From: Volvox africanus
Lineage: Eukaryota; Chlorophyta; Chlorophyceae; Chlamydomonadales; Volvocaceae
Reading direction: 5' to 3'
DNA length: 64,000 bases
NCBI GenBank assembly: GCA_030268105.1
Contig: BSDZ01000058.1
Span: 1-64,000, forward strand
The notes beneath the pieces were generated by a model. That model saw nothing but the letters and a program-made list of their open reading frames with translations. It searched no databases and was not told the origin of the DNA. Position numbers and translations under genes: made by a program. Shown in pieces: positions 36,113-47,487 of this stretch. Positions within the stretch are counted from its first letter, which is position 1. Every line of letters starts with the position of its first letter.

Positions 36113-36555
36113 CCTTCCCCGTTGTCGGCAATGATGGTGGTGCTTTGTCGGCGGCGGTGGTGGTGGCGGTGGCGTTCGTGGAGCCATCGGTGGAAAGGTA
36201 AGTATCGGTTCCCTACCCCACTTCGCTCCCGGTCTCACTCCCTCCCTCCCGTGTGCCCTCCCTTCCTCCCTCCCTTCCCCGTTGTCGGCGATGATGGTGG
36301 TGCTTTGTCGGCGGCGGTGGTGGTGGCGGTGGGGTTCGTGGAGCCGTCGGTGGAAAGGTAAGTATCGGTTCCCTACCCCACTTCGCTCCCAGTCTCACTT
36401 CCTCCCTCCCGTGTGCCCTCCCTTCCTCCCTCCCTTCCCCGTTGTCAGCGATGATGGTGGTGCTTTGTCGGCGGCGGTGGTGGTGGCGGTGGGGTTTGTG
36501 GAGCCGTCGGTGGAAAGGTAAGTATCGGTTCCCTACCCCACTTCCCTCCCGGTCT
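36113..36555. repeat. 160-bp satellite, right part, first block
   Basis: About 2.8 units, continuous in register with the left array once element A and one copy of CCTTC are removed. It ends at CCCGGTCT, where a 414-bp foreign patch begins. Confidence 0.95.
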
Positions 36556-36969
36556 GGGTTTGTTCCATCTCGCCTAGTCCCTAAACCAGAAAGACCCCAC
36601 CTGAGCCCCACATTTGGTAGTCTTGTGATCGATACGTTAAGGTATTTTCCGTGTTTTTGCTGGCAGCCTGCAGGAATTCTCATTTCGTACGGGAAAGTCC
36701 ATTCCCGCCTTTTCCAGAACATTGTCGAAAATCCCCACTTCGACACCGGCTGAAGAGGGTTCCCCAGCCTTCCCTTTCCTCCGCAACCAGAAATCAGCTT
36801 CGGAACCTGCATGTCCACCCCCACCCCTGCCTCCCCCTCTATCTCCCTTTCCCGATGCAAGCAAGCAGCAACGGCAATGACGTGCACATGCGAGAGGAAG
36901 AGGAAGGGTCAGCGTAAGGAAAAGGTGAGGCGAGTAAAGAAGTTCAAGGTAGTGAAAACAAAGCAAGGA
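36556..36969. other. Patch copied from arylsulfatase introns, inside the satellite
   Basis: 36556-36854 matches 43009-43307 and 36855-36969 matches 43958-44072, with about 1-2 per cent mismatch by eye. The two source parts lie in two different introns. The missing 650 bp between them contains the exon at 43460-43327. The junction has a CCG microhomology. The patch replaces about 12 bp of the satellite unit and has no target duplication or LTR ends, which fits templated repair of a break rather than transposition. Confidence 0.9.
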
Positions 36970-37557
36970 CCCGTGTGCCCTCCCTTCCTCCCTCCCTTCC
37001 CCGTTGTCGGCGATGATGGTGGTGCTTTGTCGGCGGCGGTGGTGGTGGCGGTGGGGTTCGTGGAGCCGTCGGTGGAAAGGTAAGTATCGGTTCCCTACCC
37101 CACTTCGCTCCCGGTCTCACTTCCTCCCTCCCGTGTGCCCTCCCTTCCTCCCTCCCTTCCCTGTTGTCAGCGATGATGGTGGTGCTTTGTCGGCGGCGGT
37201 GGTGGTGGCGGTGGGGTTTGTGGAGCCGTCGGTGGAATGGTAAGTATCGGTTCCCTACCCCACTTCACTCCCGGTCTCACTTCCTCCCTCCCGTGTGCCC
37301 TCCCTTCCTCCCTCCCTTCCCTGTTGTCGGTGATGATGGTGGTGCTTTGTCGGCGGCGGTGGTGGTGGCGGTGGGGTTCGTGGAGCCGTCGGTGGAAAGG
37401 TAAGTATCGGTTCCCTACTCCACTTCGCTCCCGGTCTCACTCTCTCCCTCTTGTGAGCCCACCCTTCCTCCCTCCCTTTCCCGTTGTCGGCGATGATGGT
37501 GGTGCTTTGTCGGCGGCAGTGGTGGTGGCGGTGGGGTTCGTGGAGCCGTCGGTGGAA
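36970..37557. repeat. 160-bp satellite, right part, second block
   Basis: About 3.7 units. The last ends GTCGGTGGAA, directly joined to CCGCCTCCATCG instead of the usual AGGTAAGTAT. These units are more divergent from each other than those in the main array. Confidence 0.95.
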
Positions 37558-38330
37558 CCGCCTCCATCGACGCAGAACCGCCATGTCCGCCATCACAGCC
37601 ATTGTCGCCACAACCGCTGTAAGTATTCTGGGGTATCTACGGGTTGTGTTCATTATTGAACGTTATATTGACATTTCGTTTTGACCTTCGTAGGCGGAAA
37701 CAACAGAGGTTCACCATTAGAATCGAAACGGGTAAGACCTTGTATGAAATCGAGCTAGTTGGTTACACGTGTGTGTAGATACTTGTCCGACTGAGGGAAT
37801 ACTTGCAGGGATGTATCGCTCCAGAGTGGTGAATCACCCTTCCTCTTGGTTGTGAGTATATACTGCTACTGACATCTTCCGATTGACTGCTTTTGAAGGC
37901 GGACAGAACATAGCTTCACCAGTCAAATTACCCGCCAACCTCCCTCCCTCCCTCCCGTGTGCCCTCCCTTCCTCCCTTCCTCCCCCGTTGTCGGCGATGA
38001 TGGGGGTGCTTTGTCGGCAGTGGCGGTGGAGGTGGTGGCGGACGGAGGGAGGGAGGGAGAGAGGTTACCATTCCCACCATCGCCACCGCCGCCACCACGG
38101 ACACATACGCTACTACCGCTACCGCCGCATCTACCGCCACCAAGGAGACCGACGCCAAGATAGCCGACACCGCCTCCATCGACGCAGAACCGCCACATCC
38201 GCCACCACAGCCATCGTCGCCACCACCGCTGTAAGTATTCTGGGGTATCTACGAGTTGTGTTCATTATTGGACGTTATACTGACATTTACTGATAGTCAT
38301 GCACTAATAACGCTTATCGTCATGTTAGGT
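37558..38330 (+). other. Exon-like, proline-rich fragments beside the satellite
   Basis: Two related blocks of about 120 bp, 37558-37676 and 38167-38290, each read (ASIDAEPP, then a Pro/Ser/Gln run) up to GCTGTAAGTATTC, a clear 5' splice site. After the first block, CGTAG precedes GCGGAAACAAC (37691 on) and the joined frame stays open (LRKQQRFTIRIETG) to another GTAAGA. A further AG/GT-bounded piece lies near 37809-37851, and a GCGGACAGAAC piece follows a TTTTGAAG at 37897. A degenerate satellite unit lies at about 37943-38046. Before the second block the frame is Thr/Ala-rich (TIATAATTDTYATT). This may be the remains of a spliced plus-strand gene. I do not recognise the protein. Confidence 0.35.
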
Positions 38331-39585
38331 CACATCAACCAATGCATTGATTGTTGTATCTCTCCTTCTTCACTCATGCACTTTATCTGCGCGTCTGAAC
38401 GTTAGACACTAGTGTAGTCGGAATCAATGGATAGGCGGATGATGGGAGGTTGGGTGACAGTGGTGCTCTGATGCTCAGGTCGCAGTGCCCAGCTTAAACT
38501 TGATCTACATCTGTTCTATGAGGAGGCCCTGAAAAGGTTGAGGAGAGCAGCAATAGGAAAGGGAGATTTCGTAAGCAAGGGGGCCCAGAGGATTAAGAGT
38601 TACCTTCAAGAAACCAAATGTACCTGCTTCCTGAGAATTTAAATACCAGTGCCACTCACTAAAAATTTACCTACGTCCTCCAGTAGGCAGGACCATTGGC
38701 ACGGGGTTCATGCATTGAATAAGGATGTGAGGAAAGCTCCCGTCATGCGCCAAGACAAGGCTAACAACATATGCTGCCGCACCAGGATTTTGCTACCCCG
38801 TCATTTGATCACAGTAAGCATAAGAGCCATGAGGCTCCACCCTGTTTTGGGGGAGGCAGTGGGTCCCCGAGGTCACCCATCACTTGGTGGCACGGCATGT
38901 TGTGGCAGGTGCACAACGAAGTGTTTGCTGTGGGTCTCAGTTCCCCAGGATCCTAAGGGACTTGGATGGATGGCAGGGAGGGATTAAGGGGTCAGGGATA
39001 ATACAGAGATGCCTGCAGCAGCTGAGTGGAATGGAGATGGGAAAGGTATAAAATGCAATTCTTGAGCCAAGGCGAGCAAACGATGCAAATGGTCAAAACC
39101 CTCGCAAAACTCACACATACGTTCACTGCCATTCTCGCTCATGCCATGGTGTCCCTATAGGCCTTTATATTGAAGGCAACCACTGAACTGCACAGCGCTT
39201 TAACCGCATCCGTTTGTGTAATTTCTGGGTGATACTTTCGTCATCATGGCGCCTTCATTGTTACGCAGTTGGAACCCTAAATGTGAAGACCCTTAACATT
39301 GCTTCGGGTGCTCAAGAACTTCGTACGAATGATGAGTCCTCAATACGCACCTTCAAGGTTAAGTTAACAACTGGGGAAATTCCAGTTCATCCTGCGCTGC
39401 ACTTACACAAAGAATAAAGAACGACATATGTTTTACGTGGACGCATCGCACCACATCGAACACTGAACTGCACTGCAATTCAGGTTCCTCCTTCTTGCTC
39501 TCTCCTCTTCCTCCCTCCGCTTCACTGAAAGGAGCAACTTGCTGCAGAAGTGATCCACCACAACCCTCAACCTACACGTGCTCAG
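38331..39585. other. Intergenic, no gene seen
   Basis: No conserved frame or repeat was recognised. On the minus strand a TGTAA (plus 39403-39407) lies about 180 bp after the arylsulfatase stop. This is the usual green-algal polyadenylation motif, so the 3' part is probably arylsulfatase 3' UTR. Confidence 0.5.
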
Positions 39586-42500
39586 CTAAGCCAAAAGGAT
39601 TGCATCCCGTGCAGCATTACTGCCGTATACGTCCGTCACCATTTGGTACTTGGCGGGCAGTGGTACTGCTGCCGACTCGAGTTCGGACTCCACTATCACG
39701 AATACATCTCCAGCGTCGCTGTTACCATGGCGAAACGCCTCCCTGGACCCTGCATGTGGCCCAACATCAGCAAAAAAAACCCTTCTTGGAGCACTCCATG
39801 CCGAGCCATTTTCCTGCATGCAGGATGCGGGGTGGAGCTTGTGAGATGAGGGGAGTAGATGGAGGCGGGAGAGAGAGGAGAAGAGCCACGAGAGAGGGGG
39901 AAGGAAATATGGTGGAACGTGTGGCGCTTGCAACAATGCCCTGCTGCAAACCTCTCTCGGCAAAGTTGGAACGTGAGCCCAAATCTTGGTAATAAGCAGC
40001 ATTCTCATCCAGTTCGAATTCAACTTAGCAAAAACAGCAACACAGAAAGGGATAGAATCACAATCCCAGTCTTTAACTGTGTGCTTTCCTCATTATTACG
40101 CGGTTTTCACTCTTACCGCACAATCTGGCACGACCGCGCCGCGAAATGACGACCATTCGTTTTCCAGGTCCTGATATGGCAGACATCGGCCGAAAGAAAA
40201 GGCAGGTATTGCATCGTACATATCATCGTACTGCTCGTCCATGGCATCCCACAGATCCGAGACGCTGCCATCGGTGTGAAGCACCTGCAGCCGTATATCC
40301 GTGCAGGGGCGCGCAGAAGCCTTAGGGTTTTATGATTTGTACATGGGTGCGACATATCCGGGTAGCCCGGAGCCGATTTGATCTGTCGTAACAAGTCAAC
40401 CAGATAACCAGTTTCTACTATTACCGTCGTAAGGGCATTATAATCCAAATCCAATTCCAACGCTACCTGGAGTATTGCCCTGTGGATCCTGTACATATGG
40501 AGCCCGGCAGAACACGTTTCCTTCCACCGCACCTCTTCCCTCCACCGCGTCACACCACTCAGCCGTGGTTTGTTTGTTAACCTCCCCGTTGCGGCGCACC
40601 TGGAATGGGTGGCTGCATGACCTGCCGCTGCACACCGCCAGGACTGCTAACATCGCATCCAGTCGGCTTCGGATTCGAAGCAGCCAATTGACGTAATTGC
40701 CGTCCGCACGCCAATTCACTGGTGGGAGTGAATGGACTCCTCCACCCACTCGCCCCAAAATTCAGCCATAAGACTGCAGATCCAGGGCGCGGGGTGAGGG
40801 GTGATGAGATATAGAAGCAGTGGGCACGAAGGAGGGTGTTTAGCTAATGTCGCTTGAATTGATACACGCATGAAAATATACACACATAAACACACGTAGT
40901 ATGTAGGAGCCGTGGGAGCGATAGGAGCCGAAACTGTTATGTTGCGACTAATGTCCCCAATGTAGTGACTTTATATCCTCCTACCGACACCTCGGCTGCC
41001 ATAGGGGTAATGGGCTAGTATGTCCCTTTACTCCATGGATCGTGCAAGACGTGGCTCCCGTTACCGGGCTAACACATCGGCGCGGATGTGAAGGGGCTGG
41101 GTTCATTTATATTTATATTTATCTTTGTTATTCGATATCAGGCTTAGGGGTTTGGATTGTAACCCTTTTCATTATTTTGCGCGTTTGTCACACCCACACC
41201 CTAACCTGCTGACATGTTATTATGTAAACTCGGCATTTTACTACTGGCTCCAGCAATATGCAACGCACTGGTTCCGGAGCGGTCCTTGGTCAGGCCTGCC
41301 ATAAACGTAGCTTGGAGGGAGGGTGCCGTCGCTTACTGCGGCCAGGGGCAGGGGGACACCGTCCAGCTGCCGAAGAGAGAGCGGCAAATCTGCAGGGGCC
41401 GGGAAATCAGGGGCGGGGAAAAAAGGAAGACAGATGAGTGCGTGAAATCGCTGCGAGGCGATAAGGGCAAGGGCAAGGGCAAGGGGAGGGGGAGGGGGAA
41501 GGGCAAGGGGAGGGGGAGGGGGAAGGGCAAGGCGAAGGGGAAGGGGAAGGGGAAGGGGAAGGGGAAGGGGAAGGGGAAGGGGAAGGGGAAGGGGAAGGGG
41601 AAGGGGAAGGGGAAGGGGAAGGGGAAGGGGAAGGGGAAGGGGAAGGGGAAGGGGAAGGGGAAGGGGAAGGGGAAGGGGAAGGGGAAGGGGAAGGGGAAGG
41701 GGAAGGGGAAGGGGAAGGGGAAGGGGAAGGGGAAGGGGAAGGGGAAGGGGAAGGGGAAGGGGAAGGGGAAGGGGAAGGGGAAGGGGAAGGGGAAGGGGAA
41801 GGGGAAGGGGAAGGGGAAGGGGAAGGGGAAGGGGAAGGGGAAGGGGAAGGGTTTTAGGTCCATCCATCCATCCATCCATCCATCCATCCATCCCGGTGCA
41901 CCCTAGTAAGCACCTGGATTGTTGAGACCTACGGGTCCATGGCCTAGCATACCCTCCCTCCCTCGCCCTCGTTAGCCACGCCCGCCCCACTAACCCCACT
42001 CCCCACTCACCGGCCAGCGCTAGTACAGTGGGGGCAATGTCAATGTGCTGCGTTGTGGTAACCACCTTGGAGCCGGCAGCCAGACCCGGACCCTGAGGCC
42101 AGGGACGACGGGTGGAGGGGTGAAGTCCAGGGATTTCTGCCACAAAAGGATTATGGTTCTTGAGTATTAGGCTACAAAGACAACGGACAGTTGGATAGCG
42201 GTTAGGACGACGATTAAGGGGGGGAAGGCAGGGTTTAAGATGCAACAGATGGGTGCGCGCAAGGATATATGGCAAGAACGACGGAGGGCCTGTTCTGGTG
42301 GCAGTGGTTGCCTCATGTTAAAGAAGTGATCTGTCCATGACTCCTGACTAACAAGCCAGGCCCATCCCACCCGCCCTCTGCGCCCCTCACCGCCATCATC
42401 ATAGGCACTCGAAGGTCCTCCTCGAAGGCGGTGGTCTTCCCGCTGCCCATGCGGTGGACCCCTTCGTGGTAGCCGTTGTCGCTGGTGAAGAGGATGAAGG

Positions 42501-45500
42501 TGCTGTCCGACAGACCCAGAGAATCCAGCTCACTGACTGAGGGGGCGGATGGGCGGGTGAAGGAGGAGGCGATAATACGAAATCTATATCATACCCCTAT
42601 CCCCACCCCACCCACGCCTCACCCACCTAACGCCTCAACCATCTCATCCACAGCCCGCATGCACCTCAGCCGCAGTCGGTGGATCTCCTCTAAGAAGGTC
42701 ACATTTGCGGCCGTGAGGGGGTCTAGCGCCCGCAGCCACGCTGGCTTGCCACTGACCCACGGGTCATTGAAGCTGGGCGGTCGTGGCAATGCCGCTCCAC
42801 TCAGCTCCTCCCAGTGTCGGGCCGCTGGGACTGGCGGGTACCAATGCCGAGAAACGAAGGCGCCGGAGGCGGTAAAACTGACATGTCCAGGAAGGGGCGA
42901 TTACGGGAGGCGGGAGAGGACAGTATGAGCTTACAAGGAAGGATACAGAGAGGGTGGGGACAAATTGGGAAAGGTTTAAAGGGTGTGGAAATTTGATAAA
43001 TGTGGAGTGGGTTTGTTCCATCTCGCCTAGTCTCTAAACCAGAAAGACCCCACCTGAGCCCCACATTTGGTAGTCTTGTGATCGATACGTTAAGGTATTT
43101 TCCGTGTTTTTGCTGGCAGCCTGCAGGAATTCTCTTTTCGTACGCGAAAGTCCATTCCCGCCTTTTCCAGAACATTGTCGAAAATCCCCACTTCGACACC
43201 GGCTGAAGAGGGTTCCCCAGCCTTCCCTTTCCTCCGCAACCAGAAATCAGCTTCGGAACCTGCATGTCCACCCCCACCCCCGCCTCCCCCTCTATCTCCC
43301 TTTCCCGCTTCCACCCACAAGGCAACCTCGCGTACTCGTAATGCATGGAGTGATGCGGGGCGGGGGGCGCCACTTGCAAGTAGAACGGCTGACCCCCCGG
43401 GTTGGCCGCAGCGGAGCGCAGCATCGCCAGCGCCTTGGCCGCCACCACGTCGGTAGCGTACTGGGCTGTGATGGGGACGGACAGGAGAGAATAGGGAACA
43501 CGTGGGACGCGGATGAGGAAGACGAATAAACGAGTTATGGTACTGGTGATGAATAAATAAGGCCTACGCGTTTGGATGGTGGCTGGCGTCGTCCCCGGTA
43601 GGAAATGTGGAAACAATCGGAGCGTAAGCTAAGTAGCCGCCAAGGCCGTGCATACTCGTAGAAAGAAGAGCGATAGGAACCGTAATGATGTATACTATCG
43701 GTGTTGTTGGCGACAGCGAAGCGGTGCTGCGAGAAACGCTGGTAGATGCAAGCAAAAGGTAATACATGACTGCTTGTGCTGCAGCTGTCATGCACGTGCC
43801 CCTCCCGACCCTAACTACTTCAATAAACAACAGGCCTTGACCCGACCAACCTATCAACCCAACCCGGGCCAGCGTGAAGCCCGCATGCACGTACCAACCG
43901 ACCAAAGCACGGTTCCACGTGAACCCACTCACCTGGGGGATAGCAGCGGCGGTACCGATGCAAGCAAGCAGCAACGGCAATGACGTGCACATGCGAGCGG
44001 AAGAGGAAGGGTCAGCGTAAGGAAAAGGTGAGGCGAGTAAAGAAGTTTAAGGTAGTGAAAACAAAGCAAGGAACTATGCAACCGATAGATCGAGGAAACA
44101 GGGCCGCTGAGTTCAGAAGAAAACAAGGAAAAAGTTAAGTAAAGAAAGAGCCATTAAGTAATAAAGTGAATTTGGAAGAAGGAACGAAAGGGGACGTATA
44201 TGATAGGGGACGGAAAATACGACATGGGCATGCAAGGTGGGAAAGAACCGGAAAGGGCGTCCAAAGGCGCACATTAGGGTGATATAAGACGTAAATGCAT
44301 TTTGTAATAATGTTGTACCAGCACAGGACACAGATAAAACGCAGAGTCACGGGAAGGTACGAAGAGACATACATAATTGTCGGGAGCGGGGGACGATGGG
44401 GTACGAGTGTGCCTTCATGCAAGGAAGCCGGTGCAGAACCCTTTCCTTAAGTGTAGAGAGAGTCGTCAGTAGTCGACGTCCAAGTCCAATATCGGTAGGG
44501 GGGTTGGCAGGTGGGGGAATAAGGGCATTACGGCTCCAAGACCATTTAAGAATGGCTTCAGGCAACACCACACTGGATGACAAAGTCGAAACATCGGCGT
44601 GTCTAGAGGGAAGAGGGGGACAGAGGATCCGATCGGACAGGATGAGGAAGAGGGTACTGGATGAAGGCGCAGGTGCAACACGAAGGAGGGGTTAAGCGAG
44701 CGGAGTGAGGAAGAAACCACATCACTCTACGGAATGGGACTTATCAAAGGGGATCCGGGCCAGGAACTTCAGCCGCTGCCCGTGAGAGGGGATTCCGTGG
44801 TGGCCCGAGTGCTTGTCCTTAATTGGTTAGCTGTAGGGTGACAGGACCGATGTGTTCCCCATTTGTGTGTGCATATCGGAAGGATTACTGGAACTTGCAA
44901 GGTTTTATCAAATTGCTAAACACATGAGTGTTAAGGAAGTACGCGATAAAGCAGTAAATAATGTATTTGAAACAAGTTATATAGCTTCTTATACAGATTG
45001 GAAGGGCTATGGATAACTCCCCGTGCACAAATTCGCATGGAACGGGGAGTTCCAAAGGAACGCGGCAAGCCCTCGCACGGGGATAAAACGTTGCAACTTC
45101 CGATTTTCCGCAGCTAGCAATCCGGAAGTTCTCGAATTATGACATGAATGCGACGGCTGATGAGTGATGTCGTATCCACAGAGCCTGTCCAGCGCCACAA
45201 CACTACATCTGTGCTGCAGTTGTCATATATTAATCTGTATTAATGCTCCTATTCCTTCTAAGCATGAAATAATAATTGACGCTGCTCAATTTGCCATCTA
45301 TAGCTCATCCCCCAAGCCATTTCTTCCTCATGTTGTACCACTCCCTGGGGCCCTCCGCTGCTGGGCTGTGTGACGATGCCACCATGATACCTGGGTGGGC
45401 TGATGTTGGATTCTGACCGTGCGATCTTAGGCCATGGCCTTATTTGGGTTTCATTAGGCAAAGATCCATGTATAAGCTAGAGGTGACAACTTTCACTTGT

Positions 45501-47487
45501 AACGGTGGTCTAACTTGCATAGTTGCAAGCCATCTCTAACCATCATCTCTGCTGGGTGGTGATGAGGTGGGTGGTTTCGGAGGGAGGGAGCCCATTCACA
45601 TCCACCGGATCTGTAATCTGTCAACAGCCCATGGGTCACCAGCCTGGTAACCCTAACAGCCATCTGGAAGGAGGACGTTTGTATCCCAATGTCCCATTTC
45701 CAGCCGGAAGGAAAGCTGCAATATAACGACAAGCTTTCGGGGAGGGGCCCGACCCCTGGCGGCGTCTTCCGCTTGATCACGCCACTGTCTCCCTATTCCA
45801 TACCCTTCCCGATCGGACCGACCCACCTACCACTCCACCCACCGGGATACATTCTCGGCTGGCCCCCGTTGAGACTGAATGCGGGGCTGTAGTACTCGAA
45901 GATGAAGGGATGCACAAGCGCGTCAAAGACTGTCCAGCCGGAAGGTGGGGGGTCGTAATTGCGGATTGTGTAGTCCACTATGAACTTGCCTGAGGTGGGG
46001 TCAGAGGCCCCAGTGAAAAGGGACAGGGATGCCGAGGTGGAGGGACAGGAGAGAGGGAGGGCAGCAGATAGAGGGCACAGAGGTTGGGCAACTCGATATG
46101 AAAGGGCAGGATGAAGCCAAAGGTGCGCAGCACGTGGGCGAGGAGGGGAAAGAGAGGTGCAGGGTAGGAGCAGCGAGACGAGGGTAATGAGGGCGGCAGG
46201 GAAGGGGCAGAGCAGTGCCCTCGAGGAGGAGACAAAAGTATGAAACCTGGATCTGAAGTCGCTATGGGGACAGGTGCCCAGGTGAGGAGTGTTAATCACC
46301 AGCCACTGGGAAATGAGTAAAATTGAAATTGGCAAACCAGTCTCTGTATGCTCTGCATAAGCTCAAACCACGAGGGATTTCAGGCATCGCGCGTTCCTAG
46401 GCCCTTTTCCTCGAGACCTCTCCGTATCCCGTTAACCTCCCATGCCCTATAACCCCTCGCCCATACCCCCCCCCCACTCACCTGTGTATAGCGTTTTGTA
46501 CCCCGCTTTCTGCAGCCAGGTGGGGAGCCACTCGCGATCCAAATCCAGCGCACGGAATTTTGCATAACCTCCTGTATGTGAGGGAGGGGTTGTGGGTTCG
46601 CGGGCCAGGGCCTCGGGCATAACGAATTTGGCTTGTGGAAAAATGGTTTCCGCGGCCAAACGGGGAACCCCTTGGGGTGGCAAAAGAATGAATGGAAGAA
46701 CGAAAGGACAGAACGAACTCACTATGTGGACGGCCCAGAAAGGGGAGGGGTCTGCGGTGAGAACAGGAAGGTTGCATGGGATGATATTGCCTAGAGTTGA
46801 AGGGATGCAGAGCCGCGGAGGGCGGAGGGCTGGCGGGTTTCAGTTGTTGTTTGGTCAAATGACAGTCATCCGTCCACCTCCGGGAGACCATTGGGGCGGC
46901 CTTTCCTTGTCTCCTGTCTCGCTCATAAATGTAAATCTGTGTTTAAAAAAAGGTGGTTATGAGAAACTCTTTATGCCTGGTTCCGGTGCATAACCTGCAT
47001 CAAAACCCATGTGTGGAAATTGTCATCTGAAACTTGGACATACCGTGTGGTCCGAGCACGTCTGTGAAATTGGTGTTGTGACCCAGCTGGCCGCGGAGGA
47101 GGCTGACCCGGGAAGGGCAGCAGATGGGTGTAGTGACGAAATGGTTCGTAAAGGTGACACCTGGTTCGCAGCAACATCGGGATATAACGGGACAAGGAAC
47201 CGATGTGTGCAGGAACTGAGAGGAAGTTACCAACTTCTAAGGAATCTTGAACAAAATTTCTGAACATTGCTGGTCGCGTCGTCGTGCACGAAAGTCGCAC
47301 GTCGCCAAATGATTGATGGTCTGGTTACAATGACTTTACCTCGGTCTCGCAAAAGCCGTTTCGTCGCCGGCATCGCCAGCTCACCGCTGCTGTCCTGAGT
47401 TTCATCTAAATCATCTACAAGGATAACGATAAAGTTTGGACGCCGTGCTACAGACGCCGAAACTGTCATGATACCCAGACACAGCAT
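39586..47487 (-). CDS. Arylsulfatase, secreted, many exons; 3' part may be damaged
   Basis: It hydrolyses sulfate esters; in Chlamydomonas and Volvox such enzymes are secreted under sulfur starvation. Exons deduced from GT/AG and phase: 47487-47340, 47160-47044, 46571-46482, 45989 to about 45840, 43460-43327, 42877-42627, 42536-42391, 42092-42011, 41389-41337, 40773 to about 40600, 40284-40117, 39738-39586. Exon 1 has a short hydrophobic leader then [15 protein letters not shown], the metal-binding start. Exon 2 has [15 protein letters not shown], the CxPSR motif whose Cys becomes formylglycine (47108-47122). Exon 3 has GYKTLYTG, the second sulfatase signature. Later come [24 protein letters not shown] and [13 protein letters not shown]. 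The 5' exons join in phase. At 40773-40600 two conserved pieces ([20 protein letters not shown]) sit in different frames only about 20 bp apart, so a conserved stretch seems missing. The first ATG at 47487 is the likely start, though an upstream exon is possible. Confidence 0.88.
41461..41851. repeat. GGGGAA hexanucleotide tract in arylsulfatase intron
   Basis: A pure-purine plus strand of about 390 bp. It opens with mixed GGGCAA and GGGGAGGG units to about 41535, then about 52 near-perfect GGGGAA repeats. It lies in the 621-bp intron between exons 42092-42011 and 41389-41337. Open frames of alternating Gly-Lys or Pro-Leu through it are repeat artefacts. Such a homopurine mirror tract can form triplex or quadruplex DNA and is likely to vary in length between strains. 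Confidence 0.97.
41859..41893. repeat. CCAT tetranucleotide repeat
   Basis: About eight and a half CCAT units, immediately beside the GGGGAA tract in the same intron. Confidence 0.95.

Noticed and set aside
41845..41860. Telomere-like GGTTTTAGG at the end of the GGGGAA tract
   Set aside because: A single occurrence, not a repeated telomeric array.
41214..41906. 230-codon Gly-Lys ORF and long Pro-Leu / Pro-Phe ORFs
   Set aside because: They are the six-base repeat read in different frames; the real sulfatase exons flank the tract.
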